This document shows positions 48,916-60,576 of a stretch of DNA of 64,000 bases, piece by piece. Below the pieces are notes generated by a model. It saw only the letters and a list, made by a program, of their open reading frames with translations. It searched no databases and was not told the DNA's origin. Both the position numbers and the translations under genes were made by a program. Numbering within the stretch: position 1 is the stretch's first letter; each line of letters begins with the position of its first letter. Source of the stretch: Cyanoderma ruficeps (taxonomy: Eukaryota > Chordata > Aves > Passeriformes > Timaliidae); assembly GCA_008694505.1 (NCBI GenBank), contig VZDJ01000090.1:10055646-10119645 (forward strand), written 5' to 3'.

Positions 48916-51410
48916 CATTATATGCTAGAGCATACAGAATTTGTGTATTCACTTCGATCTAATGTGAATAGAAAGATACCAGACTATACAATTACCAGTT
49001 GTTTGATTGATTGATTGAAAAGAAAAAGAAAAATACTTAAAAAAAGAAGAAGAACAATGTCAGGTTGTCTATTACAGTTCTTGTAGTGAGGTTTCAATCC
49101 AGGCTAGTCTGATTTAAGGAGGGATTCACTTATTGAAAGCTGATAACAGCCTATGCCAGTTTTGGATTAGACTTGAGCAGAGTTTCAAGTTGGATGGGAA
49201 GAGCCTGAGGATGAAGAAAATCAAATAATAAGGTAATTAGTGTCTGTGTTCTGGTATCATCTTGGCAGCACAACATTTTTAGAGCATCAGCTGTGGAAAT
49301 TCTCTGCAAAAGATTTTCTTATTGTCATCTCACTTCAGGGACTAGAGTATATAGATGGATAGGTAGAACAATACTTCCTTCTCACATGGCATATGCTTAG
49401 CTGGAAGAGGACAGTGACTGCCATTTCCTACAGGGACTGTGGTGACACTTCATCTTCCTGTTAAACAGATACTTTCATTTTTTTTTTCACTAGCACGGAA
49501 GGGTTAGATGGGTGGCTGGAAACATCTGTAAAAAAGGATAAACCCCCTAAAAGCATTGAGTTGGCCTGAGTTCATGTCATCTGGAGAGTTAGAAGAGAAG
49601 AAAAGGGCTTGCCATGACTGCATTTCAACATGATATTACAATCCAACAACTTTAAAATTATACTGAATGGGGTATGTCAACCCAAACTAGTACAAAAATT
49701 TAAAAAATGTTGGAGGCAAAAGTGTTCCCTCTAGTATCTCATTGAAATTTATTTGGTAATGTTTGATGAAACACTGAAGCATAGATGCAGCAAAACCATT
49801 TTTCTATTTTTAAAACTTTTCAAGGACTTCTTTATTAGCCTTATAATGGCATGGTCTTCACTTCCCCTGCTCTTCTTTCCTTGTCTTGCCTCATAATATT
49901 GATGTATCTTCCCTCTTACATTTGGGCAGACTCTAGTACAAACTTTGGAGATGAAAAATTTGCCTGGTAGAAAGTTCTCTGTGGGAGAGCATGGACTTCA
50001 AGATTTTCAGTGAGACGAATGGAAAGAAGTAGGTTAACAGAATCCCATCACTCCAGACAGCAGATCAGTGAAGCGCAGGGAAAATCAAGGTGTGTTGGGG
50101 TGTGCCCAATCCTTGTCAGACTGTAAGGGGACTCTGAAAAGAGAGTGTGGAAGAGAAGGGTGTGAGGAACTTTGAACTACAGCTGCCATGAGGCCACAGG
50201 AGACCTTACACTATCAGGGAAAGCGGTGAGGGCCCAACCCTAAATGTACCTTTACAGTATTTTTCAGTTCTTCATTTCAGGTGACACAGTTCATAACATT
50301 TTATTCTCAGAAAGGCATTGTTATTTGCTCTTTCTATCTGATTCACTGCAAGAGCTAAGGATGAAATAGACTTTCTGAAAACAAAAGCCCTGTTTTTCTG
50401 CAATCTCCAATCCTGATGGCACAGTCTCACAATTATTTATTTTCTGAGGTCCCATCTCTTTTGGTGCAAATGAGCAGCAGTGAATGAAAAAAAGATAGTC
50501 TTGTGAATTCCTGCCATTCTTTGAAATATGGAACTGAGAAACATTTGCAGAAATCAACATTATTTATGATCACCTGTAAAAACCCATTTTGTGTGTTTCT
50601 AATGAATTTGATCTATTTTTCTCTAAGATCATTTCTTTACTGGAAGAACTGACAGTTTTAAACAATTTTAAATTAACAGATCAAGAAATAGGTAGAATAA
50701 ATAGAATGTCCTGTGTACAAATGCTGATCCTGCTTCTTTTACTAAAGCAAAAGACCTTCATAATTCATTCATGCCTTCACAGTCATGACTTATGAAGCTT
50801 TTATACTCATGGGAGAAACATAATACTCACCCTTCATGGGTGAAATATTCTGTATGGGCTGGGGATTTATTCTTCACTGATCTCTCTCTTAAAGATGAGA
50901 TGAGAAGTGTTTTTCGAGGGTTAGATTTCTTTACAGAAATTAGATCACTCCAGATCGCTGACAAACTGTAACCAGTTTCACTGTTCCAGATTATCCTGAT
51001 TTTACAGCTTTATTCCATATTTTTTTCATGCTCACGTTGAAGATGAAATACCAAGACATTTTGTATGGCAGTTAGCTGAGGACACTGTGCACAAGTGTTT
51101 GTGGACAAGGGTATTACTGAGTACGGTGTTTACAGGGAGACATGAATTGAGAGCTGATCTGCAGGCTCCCTGAGGAAGAGAGTCTCATTAACAGTTTGGG
51201 CTAGCACATGGGTGTCAGCACCTTGAGCCAGCTTCCACTGAGCTGAGCTGTCTGCTTTGTGTGACTGATGTAAAAAAAATCTCAGAAAAGATTTTGAAGT
51301 AACTATTTTGGAATGGGAATTTTGCTGGAATAAAGCCAAGTAAAGAAGTCAGATGCCTCATCAAGGACTTATGAGTAGTACCAGCACAATTTATTTATAT
51401 GTAATTGGAA
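48916..51410. other. Non-coding sequence
   Basis: No gene and no recognisable mobile element. It includes a short (TTGA)4 tract at 49,003-49,018. Confidence 0.7.
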
Positions 51411-52004
51411 TGGTTTAACCCCAGGCAGCAACCAAGGCCCACACAGCCCTTCCTTCCCTCCCCACCAGTGAGACTGAGGTGAGAAGTGGAACGGTAAAAA
51501 CTAGAAAACTTGCAGGTTAAATTAAAGGCAGTTAAATGCTGCAAAAGTCCCACACAAGCAAAGCAAAATAGGGAAATAATAATCATAATCATAATTTCCT
51601 GCTTCCCATGGCAGGCAGGTGCTCAGCCAACAGGACAGCAGGGCCCCATCACATGTAATGCTTACTTGGGGAAACAAACACCACCACTGCAAACATCTCC
51701 CCCCTTTTCCATCTTCACCCCACTTTTTATATGGAGCATGATGTCACATGGTCTGGAATATCCCTATGGTCAGCTGGGGTCACCTGTCCTGGCTGTGTCT
51801 CCTCCCAAATTCCCACTCAGCCCCAGCCCCCTCAGCAGCGTGGCAGAACAAAAGCAGAAAAGGCCTTGGCTCTGTGCAAGCCCTGCTCAGCAATAACAAA
51901 AACATCTCTGTGTTATCAGCCCTGTGCTCAGCACAAACACAAAACACAGCCCTGCAGCAGCCACTGGGAAGAAAATTAACCCTGCCCCATCCAGAGCCAG
52001 CACA
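51411..52004 (-). mobile_element. Solo LTR of an endogenous retrovirus (bird ERVL-type LTR)
   Basis: The 594-bp segment starts TG and ends CA. On the - strand it opens 'tgtgctggctctggatgggg' and closes 'gctgcctggggttaaacca', the ends of an LTR family I recognise as common in birds. Inside, on the - strand, are a GT/A-rich U3 with 'aggccttttctgcttttgt', a CRE-like TGACATCA, a TATAAAAA box at 51,724-51,731, and a C/T-rich U5. No polypurine tract, primer-binding site or gag/pol sequence flanks either end, so it is a solo LTR left by recombination. I see no clear target-site duplication (tggaa against gtggt), suggesting age or slightly misplaced ends. The class name (ERVL) is from memory and less certain than the LTR call. 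Open frames of 82-128 codons on both strands here are artefacts of its GC-rich composition. Confidence 0.87.
51724..51746 (-). promoter_or_regulatory. LTR core promoter: TATA box and CRE-like site
   Basis: On the - strand TGACATCA (51,739-51,746) precedes TATAAAAA (51,724-51,731) by 7 bases, inside the solo LTR. This is the expected spacing for a retroviral U3 promoter. Transcription, if any, would run leftwards toward lower coordinates. The CRE differs by one base from the palindromic TGACGTCA, a change typical of CpG decay. Confidence 0.6.
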
Positions 52005-54264
52005 GTGGTGTAGGCCTTTGCCTTCTGGCAGGATGCATGAGTGGGTGCTGTTCAGAGCCATGCATGAGAGAGCAGGCACCAGGACAGGGGTGTGATACAG
52101 TTTACATCCCACGGCTCAAATCCAGCACTCTCAATCAGATTCCAGTGCTGACAACACAGTCACCTGCACACCGTGAAATTATGTTCATGCATTTCTAGGT
52201 ACTCGTATGTGTGTTTGAGAAATTCAGTCTAAGGAACAAATACACAGAACTGTGTAGGGACATGTAGATGCAAATATGTGAAGTGTGGATGTAAAGTCAA
52301 AATATTTATTTTTGCCATATATTACTGAAAGCAATAGATGCTCTTCAAAAATTGAAGATTTTGAGCAACTTCCTTGTGCCTCAGTTTACACTTACATATC
52401 CCAATGTATTAATGGTATTTTCAGACATATTTTACAGCGAAGACATACATATTTCAGAGAAGTTCTGGTGAACTTACACGTACAAATTGTGGGAAATACA
52501 CATCAGAAGACTTCCATAAAATGTTTGAGTGTAAAAGAGTGATTAGACATTGCCATTATTCTGATAATGCAGAGGTGACACTTTTTATCACTTTGGGAAA
52601 AGTTTATTTTATCTGCTTTAGTTCTGTTTCTCAATTTACTGCTGGCGAAAATGTATTGTGTAACACCTCATTAGATAATTACTTGCTTGCAATATAATCA
52701 ATTAATTTAAAATCTTCCAGAAATAATGCACTTACAGTGTAAAATTTTATGTGGCTAGTATTATTAAGTTACTGTATTTTAAACAGATTGCATGGATATG
52801 ATTATTTCATTAAACTACCAATTGTTCTTGTGTGTATGTGTGCTGGCAAGGAAATAATCAGATAATGGATACTAAGGCCACCCTCTGAATTGCACACTAC
52901 TCCTCAGCTATCTAACCTGTAATTTTAATGCAACATTTTCTCCTTCACTAACACACTCTGCAGTTATATTTAAATTATAGCTAAATTGTGCAAAAGTCAG
53001 AAAATCCTGAAATGAAGCGTTAGGTGAAACTGGCAGTTCTTTCCATGTGTATAATTAAAATAAATTTTTACTATTAGAGGAGTGTTCCAAAGAAGAGAAA
53101 AAGGTGAGAAAGAGCGAGTTGAGCTCTTGATTTTTCTTGTGCATCATCAGCAAGAAGATTTACTAATTTCTTTGTGGTGGCACCTGTCTGGTGTCACCAT
53201 TAACTGGTAAGGTGCTACAAATGCTGAAAAGTCATAAATCTGAAGACCCAGAGTTTCATGGGTGGGAATGGATTCAGCCTCTGGAGCCTTTATTTTCAGA
53301 AGACACTTGTTGGGTGAGTCCTTAGTCCTTTTGTAGGGGTTTGTGGTTGATTTTGATTCAGTTTTTCGGGCAGACTGTTCCAGGCACAACACTTTATTCA
53401 GACAGGAGTAGGAGGAAGAAATTATAAATGGAAGAGTAGAAATAAAAGAAGAAAAAGGTGATGGGTAGAATACGAATCCTCAAAGTGTAAAATACAACAC
53501 CAGAACAGTTTTTCTTTGTTCTCTTCACTGTTTTAAAATGTTTTTAAACTCACTTAGAAAAGGCCATGTAAAAGTATGACATGGAGAAAGCATTATCAAT
53601 AATGTACCGAGCAAACACTGACAATAGCTAAGGCTGGTCTTCATCTGGAAAGTCTCATGAAAAGGCAAAAGAGGGGGATAAATAAAATGCATTTATGTAG
53701 CAAAAATAGAAATGTGATCTGAAAATAAAATAAAATAAAATAAAATAAAATAAAATAATAGAACAAATTTCCTGTTCTCCTGCTTGTGGACAAAACATTT
53801 GCTTAACAGCAGAGGCAACCCAAGTTAGTATCAGATCTTTTGTTAATAGTTAAGTGGCTTTTGTTAAGCAAAGGTCTTTTGGCTCAAGGAAGCCAAGACT
53901 TAAGCAAAGGTAGAGACTGAGCACCACTCCCACCATTCAGATGACAGTCAAAGCAAGTTGGTGAGGTGGAAGGAGGAACAGGGATGTAGGCTGACAAAGC
54001 AGGGCTGCCATCTCTGTTGTCTCTCTTTTATCTTTGTTTTATGTTCCTCTGTCCCCTGCCTCTAGATTTATTGAGCGTATTTTTACACAATCTATAATTT
54101 AACAGTAGTCAAATACTATTTCTTAACAGAAACAAGAGCAGCCTATGAAAATAATTACATCTGAGTTTTCTTCCAACATCTCTAATTTTTTTCCTTAAAA
54201 ATTGAAGTCAGTCGTTGCTGGAAGCAGGGAATGAAGAAAACACGATCTTGTGACAGCTGGTTAC
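52005..54264. other. Non-coding AT-rich sequence
   Basis: No gene is supported. Bases 52,620-52,860 are AT-rich with several TAAT/ATTA motifs and could be a regulatory block. The pentanucleotide repeat at 53.7 kb is listed separately. Confidence 0.65.
53722..53756 (+). repeat. (AAAAT)7 microsatellite
   Basis: There are seven uninterrupted pentanucleotide units. Perfect arrays like this are usually length-polymorphic. Confidence 0.95.
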
Positions 54265-54395
54265 ACTTTGGTTCGCATAAAGTGCTCTTAATCCTTGCAA
54301 CAGCACTGAGAAGTGCACATTAAAGAAATGGACTGCATCATATGTAGGACTAGTAGGTAAGATTGTAGCTGAGATTTCTCAGTACTTCCTTTTAT
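54265..54395 (+). mobile_element. Degenerate MIR-like SINE
   Basis: In order, the stretch shows 'aaagtgctcttaatccttgc', 'aacagcactgagaagtgcac', 'attaaagaaatggactgcat', 'ggactagtaggtaagattgt', and 'agctgagatttctcagtact'. This parallels the CORE-SINE/MIR order (ttaatcctcacaacaaccct, gaggtaggta, gaaactgagg, cagctagtaagtggcagagc, gggattcgaacccaggtc). Identity is low, as expected for MIR copies in birds. Confidence 0.5.
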
Positions 54396-57300
54396 TATAA
54401 TAATAGCTTTGATTTCCCTAACTGCCTATAACTTTGCTCAAATGTATCTTGTGGATTGACACTTAACATTGTCATGTTAAGCACATACATCAGCTGGAGC
54501 TACTGAGCAGAAATTTTCAGCAGCAACAGGCAGTTCCAAGAAGAGGAAGAAAATTTTCAGTGCCATTTTAAAGTTTTATTGGAGTTCCTTTTCAAAATGA
54601 GCATATACATAAAAAGGAATCCAACTGAGGCTGCCCTTGCAACCCTTTTTTTTGGCTTTTTACAGCTGCTGAGCATTTGACTTTCAACCTTAACATTGTT
54701 GTCTAGTACTTCATGTTGGAGATACTATGTAATTTCACAGTGAGTTCCCTGAATGTACAGCACACAAATCACAGAGCAATGAAACCATCCAGTACTTTTA
54801 AAGGGAACCTTGGACTATTTCTGCATTTCTCCTGATTTCCTTCTAATAAACATGAGTCTATCTCTTAATACATCTATCTGTGCATTAAAATCTGTTTCTT
54901 TTCATTACAGCATAGGGCCTGTGCAACTGTTCCTGCTGTTTCTTGTCCCAGTTTTGGCTGACATCTGTACATTAGATCATTGGGGAAAGAGCAAAATAAA
55001 TTGATTTCAGATGTTTTTTAAAGTATTAGGTTGTGCTGGAAAGTGGTTTTCTCCTCACTTATCACTCATGCCTATCTCTTTCATGATTTTGCTAATAATT
55101 TTGCTGCTTTTCAAGATTGGAGTATTTTCTCAGCCATCCTCCCTTTACAAAGTAAATGGTACAGAAACTAAACATGAATTTGTCTGTGTTTTGTGCCAAG
55201 AATACTGGCAAACCATTCCAGATCAACCTCCTGGAAGTCAGACAAAATATCAGAATAAATTACCAAACCTTCACTGGCCGTGGAAGTTTTGCTTGGTCCA
55301 AGACTGTGTCTTGGCTCTGGCGTCAGAAAAACATTCTTTCTCCAGCTACAGGATGGAAAGTGTATATCTTTTATCAAGGCATATAGGTCAGAGTCTAATC
55401 TCTACATCTCCTGACTACTGGTATTGCAAGAAATTTTTTAAAATACTGAGCAGATAGTATTGACAAACTATATATATAAATATAATAATTTCCTAGTCAC
55501 ATTGATCAAATATGTCCAAAGTTTGGCTAATCGGGCTCTTCCTAAGCTTGGTTTGAATGAGTAGAAAATATTTATTATTCCTTTTTCAGACAAAAATGAG
55601 GCAGAACTGTTATTGAACACTTAGGAGTGTATGAATACAGAGTGAAAACCCCTCAGAACATCCAAGTTCTCTGCCATTAACTTTGACACCCTAATTTGAT
55701 GAATTTTTCCTGTATAAAAGGTTGAGATAAAATTTTTTGAAAGAACCGTATTTCAAGCAATCCGTGAGAAACTTTGGCAAAAATATTGCCTATAATTCCT
55801 TGTTTCCCTTTGCCAACAAATGTATTGAGAAACAGAATAAAGAGCAAAGTATCAGAAGGATATAAATCCTTGGAAAGATGAAAAGGAAGAAAGACATTTT
55901 CAAGCACTTTTTAAACTAAGATCTCCAGAAGTCATGAATAATGAGGAATGGTCTTTGAACAGAGCCTATGTGTGTATTGAGAATAGAAGAACCAGTGGAT
56001 TTTCTCTAAAGTTTTTTTGCAAGAATGCTCAGGAATAAAGAGGTGATCAAACCTCTTCCCAGAGTTTGTATGATTAGACTGTAAAGTCTACACTAGATCT
56101 ACTAGAATCAGCAATGACAGAATTGCCCTTGGGATTTCATCATTAACATTTATTCCCCTCTTAAGACTTTGTTTTCAGGAAGGGAGCAGTAGTGTATTTT
56201 ATGGAAGGAAATTGTGAACACTGGAGTTCCAGATATGCTGTCTACACAAGCTGTAGCAGTAATGCACTAAAGTAACCACAGAAGGGAACAAAAGTCTAGA
56301 GGCAAAATGGCATAAAAGCAGAAACAAAAAAAGAGGCAATAAAATGAAAGGGGTGTAGTACTGGATTTCAGCATTTCTTTGTTCTGTCCTTGCTAAACAC
56401 ATAATTACCAATCTTACAGACTGAACTGTGTTAATCAAAAAGAGGTGGTGGTTAGTAGCAGCTCAGCAGTTGTGTGTAAATAGAGTTTTAGATATTAAAT
56501 GACAATTAAAGACTGTTAAAAAGTAAATTACCAAGTGATGAACTAAGCCTCATGAGGCCTGGAAGGAAAGTAGTAAAGCTGAATTCAGCCACAAACCACT
56601 AACTACAAACAAACTACTGGCAGCATGTCTGCTTCCTAAAATACCTTATTAGCACCCTGTCTTGAACTCTTTTAAAAGTCATAGAAGAAACTCACAGAGA
56701 ACTATAAAAAATAGTGAAACCTCTCTCTCACCTTCTGAAATGAGCAAAATGCTTTTCATTTTAAAAGGAAAATAGCAATCTAAAAAATGGATTATTCATT
56801 TAAATTTCATTACTACCTTATATGCTTAAGCTTATACTTCCTCTGAGCAGTCTTGACAATTTTGGGGTCATCTTCTAGTAAAAACCCAGCCTAACATGTA
56901 GCTGATGACAATGAGTGACAACCAAGTAACCCTGCCAGAACAGCAAAGCCAAAGGAGTGTCCTGGATGTCCCAGAGTGACTAAGGACTTTGTTTTGATGG
57001 TGTGAAAGTTGTGGCATTTTCTCACTCATCTTGCTCATTTTTGGGGGGCTGAGAATGGCCATGGGAGGCTCCTATGGGGATCCCTCAATTGGGGGAGCCT
57101 GTGGGAATGCCTGTGGCTGTGGAAATGTCCCACAGCAACACAGTTGAGTCTCTTCCCCCCACAGACACAGGGGACAGGTGAAGCCATGGTTCTCTGATGA
57201 GGCAATGATGTTCCATGCTTGTCTCTGGTCCTGGAGTCATCCTACCTTTCCTCCATTTCATAATTGAAGCTTCTGTGTTGAAAACTTTATTGTCAGGAGA

Positions 57301-58644
57301 AATTTGGGGGAAAGAGGGACAGTCTTAGGAATTACACACCCCTGTCTATTGACAGGAGGAAGTCTAGAGTGTGTGGGACCATAAATGAAATACTTCTGGT
57401 AAGTGTCTAGGTGAAACAAACTCAGATCTGCTAGCTGAGAGCACACTAACCAGGAACCAGGCTCCGCATACATTTCTCTTTGCCTGCATAAAGGGGCACA
57501 ATTAAGTATTTAGGGTGCAGTATCATGTGTTAAACCATTTTGATAAGTATTCCACATTGGGTTTTTTTTCAAACGCCAGAATTATCATCAAGCATGGCTC
57601 TACTACCCACTGCAGCTTCTCTTAGATCCAAAATCACAGAGCACAACATTTTAGAAAAGCAAAAAAGAAGAAAGCTATGCATTGGTGCTTAAAATTGAAT
57701 GTCATTTTTACTTACAAACACTATCAGGTGTTGAGCAGGAAAAAAACCCTCCTGTATCAGGATAATAAGTGTGGTAGGGACAGAAAATAAATGTGAACAA
57801 TGCTTACACTTGCCCAACTTTTTTGTGCCAAAGCCCATTCCCCACACAATCTCTCTCATTCCCTCACATTTGATTCCCTGTTTCTGTACCTGCTTGACTT
57901 CCAACCTCACCACCTTTTTGGTAAGGTCCTGCTTTCTTCTGCCCACCTTGTTGTAGTATTTTCTGATTCTGATCTTCAGAAAATATGCTCGCTATAACAA
58001 GATATTGTAGCTGTTTTTAAAGATTTCATGAACAGAAGTTGATAAGGACAGTAACAGAAGATGCACAAACTACAAAGGACACCATAATTCTGCCTCTTTT
58101 CTTGTTTTATTATGGCCTCACTAATTTTTCTGTCACTGTAGAGTACCCCAGAGGCTCATAATGTCCATCCTTTACAGAATTTAAGAAACATGCTCACTGC
58201 CTGTTTCAAAAGGGAGAAAAAGAGGCTTTTTTTTTCTTTTAAATTGTCAGTGTTATTACAAAGAACTAATCACATAACCCTGGAAATAGAATACCTCTCT
58301 TGCAGTATTGAATCAGGAACAGGAACAAGGTACTTCAGTATACTGTCCCCTGCACACTTCGCAGAGGTGTTCTTTTCTCATTTGTAAAGAAAGTGTATGA
58401 AAAGATGAGGACTTAATATGAAGGAGAGCCTTGTCCTTTAGGATATGGATTAAGATCACAAATTTATTTCTATGCTGAGCATTCAACAAATCTCAGCATC
58501 ATAATGTAATGATTTAGCCCTATCTGAGCTTCCATTTGCCACCTGGTCACCTTCCCAGTCCCTGCAGAATACATCTAATTTAAATTTTGTCCATTTTCTT
58601 CTTACTGCGGACTTCCATTAGTTTATTCCTTATCTGCCTTGAAG
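54396..58644. other. Non-coding sequence
   Basis: No gene is confidently supported. A 148-codon + frame at 55,011-55,457 begins with a signal-peptide-like stretch but has weak start contexts and no recognisable domain. A G-tract-rich patch lies at 57,040-57,110. I recognise no mobile element. Confidence 0.6.
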
Positions 58645-58840
58645 TGTGTAATGATAATAGTGTTGCTTAGATGGCTCCTTTCATTCCAAAGTGCTCTACA
58701 AACATTAACCAATTAATAGAGAACACAGAGTATCAAATAATGAATCTTTCAATCTATTGGTGAACTGATGATGACAGATAATATGATTTGTTCTCTATGA
58801 GTAGTTCAGAGGTGGGCATTAATTTAAAGTGCTGGCCAAT
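58645..58840 (+). mobile_element. Degenerate CORE-SINE/MIR-like element
   Basis: The segment 'gatggctcctttcattccaa', then 'agtgctctacaaacattaac' and 'caattaat' matches the common amniote SINE segment 'ctttcat...aaagcgctttacaaacattaa(c/t)taattaat'. Further right, 'tgatttgttctctatgagta' then 'gttcagaggtgggcattaa' parallels the MIR tail 'tgacttgcccaaggtca...agtcagtggcagagctgggatt'. It is heavily diverged. Confidence 0.5.
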
Positions 58841-60433
58841 TTGACTGTCACTGATGATGACAGAGAGAAAAAAAGATCAGTTTATATCTTTCCTACATGA
58901 GGCATCTTTTTTTATTTGAATTCATGCTTCAATCCTTCATTTAAAATTAGTTCCATTGAATGGTATGCCAGAAGAACAATAAACTGATTTTCACAGAAAT
59001 GGAGAAATTAAGATCCACACAATTATTTCCAAATCATCAAAATCTATGGATTTTACATTTCAACTGAAGAAATAGTTTCATACAATTTTGAATTTTTTAT
59101 GCTATTTCATGCTCTACAATAATCTATTTGGATACAGAACCGTGATGTTTCATGTAAACATATCACTTTTTGGTTAATAATAATGGTTTAGTTTAAGCTC
59201 TTTTATCTTCACTTTCATTGACCACCTACCATCATTTTCTACTGAGGAGCAACAGAAACTGTCAATTTATAATGAAGGTTTGAGACACATGATCAAAGTA
59301 AACTAAGCTGGGGAAAAAAACCTGTTGGTGCTGTGATATGGCAGCAAAAGAGTGACCTCTAGTCTTCCCTTTCAAAAAATTTATTTTCTAATTCATGATG
59401 TAATAGGAGGAAAAATGAGAGACTATCAAGCTGCGTTTCTTGTGGTGGACATATTTACACATATTCAGGAAAAATGGAAGGACTTGGGACACCAGCACAA
59501 GAATGTGCAACTTTTTGTGTCCCAGAGTTACAGCATGTCTGTGCTGGTTAACCAAGCTGAAACTATGCAAGGGCTGCTTAGTGGTGCAGTCTAGTTCTCA
59601 GTCCAGAGGTAATTCTACTTGGAACAGGTTTTTTGCCCAATTCAAATGTGTGTCCATAACAGCCAATGTTGGAATAGATCATGGAAAAGACATGAATCAT
59701 TCTGATAGTATAAAAACAGTGGGAAGGAACCACTTATAAGTCTTCTTTAAAAAACCCAAACCCACAACCACATTTGGTATGAATTAAAATGTGGGCTCCC
59801 ATTACAGCTGATGGCAACTTTTAGTTGAGTGTCTGAATTGCAAAGGCACGGAGGATATTAGCACAAAGTATTTGTCCAAATACTATCCCTGGAAGAATGG
59901 CTTCAGCAAGTGGCACTAGGTATGGGTAAGTCAAGCTTCTGCTTGGGGCAGAATGTAGGTCACTACCTGCTTTACCTACCACATAGCCCTGCAAAGCCAA
60001 GATCAGGGTTTGTGGAATGGCAACTACTCCCAAGGAAAGGTCTTCTTCTAGAAGTAGTAACTGGTGATACAATTGCATCCACCTGCTTCCTTAGCCATCC
60101 CAGTAAAAAGTTCAGTGTCCTTCCTTCCCTCTTTCTTTCCCAGCTCTATCCCTTCTCCCTTTTGTGCCCTAGTTGTGAACAGAGCAGTGTGGTACCAGCC
60201 CCATCTTGCCAAGAGGATCACAAAAGCTGGAGTCAGTCCTGGGTATTCATTAGTTGCTCTCTGTCACTCTGCTTTAAAAGGGATTCAGCCCTCCAGCCAT
60301 AAACCAGGAGCTGTACCGTGTGATTTAGATGGCCAAACTCACCACAGTGAACAAAGGCACACTGACTGAGCAGAATAACTTAGCAAATATTTGTGAATAG
60401 AGAATATCTTCCATAGTCAGGATCTCATTAGCC
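58841..60433. other. Non-coding sequence
   Basis: No gene is supported. A MIR-tail-like stretch (cagaaatggagaaattaaga) occurs at about 58,995. A 130-codon + frame at 59,910-60,302 is unrecognised and overlaps other frames on both strands. Confidence 0.65.
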
Positions 60434-60576
60434 TGACAGAGTTCGAGAAGCATTTGGACAATGCTTCTGGGCACATGCTGTGACTCTTGGGGATGGTCTT
60501 GTGCAGGGCTTCAAAGGAGTCAAAGATCCTTCAGGGTCCCTTCAACTCAGGTTATTCTGTGGTTTTGTGATTCTGC
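60434..60576 (+). mobile_element. CR1 LINE 3' fragment
   Basis: The sense-strand CR1 end is recognisable: 'gttcgagaagcatttggaca', 'atgcttctgggcacatgctg', 'tgactcttggggatggtctt', 'gtgcagggcttcaaaggagt', 'gatccttcagggtcccttca', and 'attctgtggttttgtgattc'. It ends in two diverged octamers. With 15,596-15,649 it is one of only two CR1 pieces here in + orientation. Confidence 0.85.

Noticed and set aside
48727..48952. Polyglutamine and polythreonine frames on the - strand
   Set aside because: They are translations of the (TTG)14 microsatellite in different frames, with no coding sequence on either side.
51510..52112. Open frames of 82-128 codons on both strands near 51.5-52.1 kb
   Set aside because: They lie mostly inside or just beyond the solo LTR, which is non-coding. 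They do not resemble retroviral proteins.
60440..60460. tRNA B-box-like gttcgag
   Set aside because: It is part of the CR1 3' fragment (gagttcgagaagcatttgg). No A-box or cloverleaf is present.
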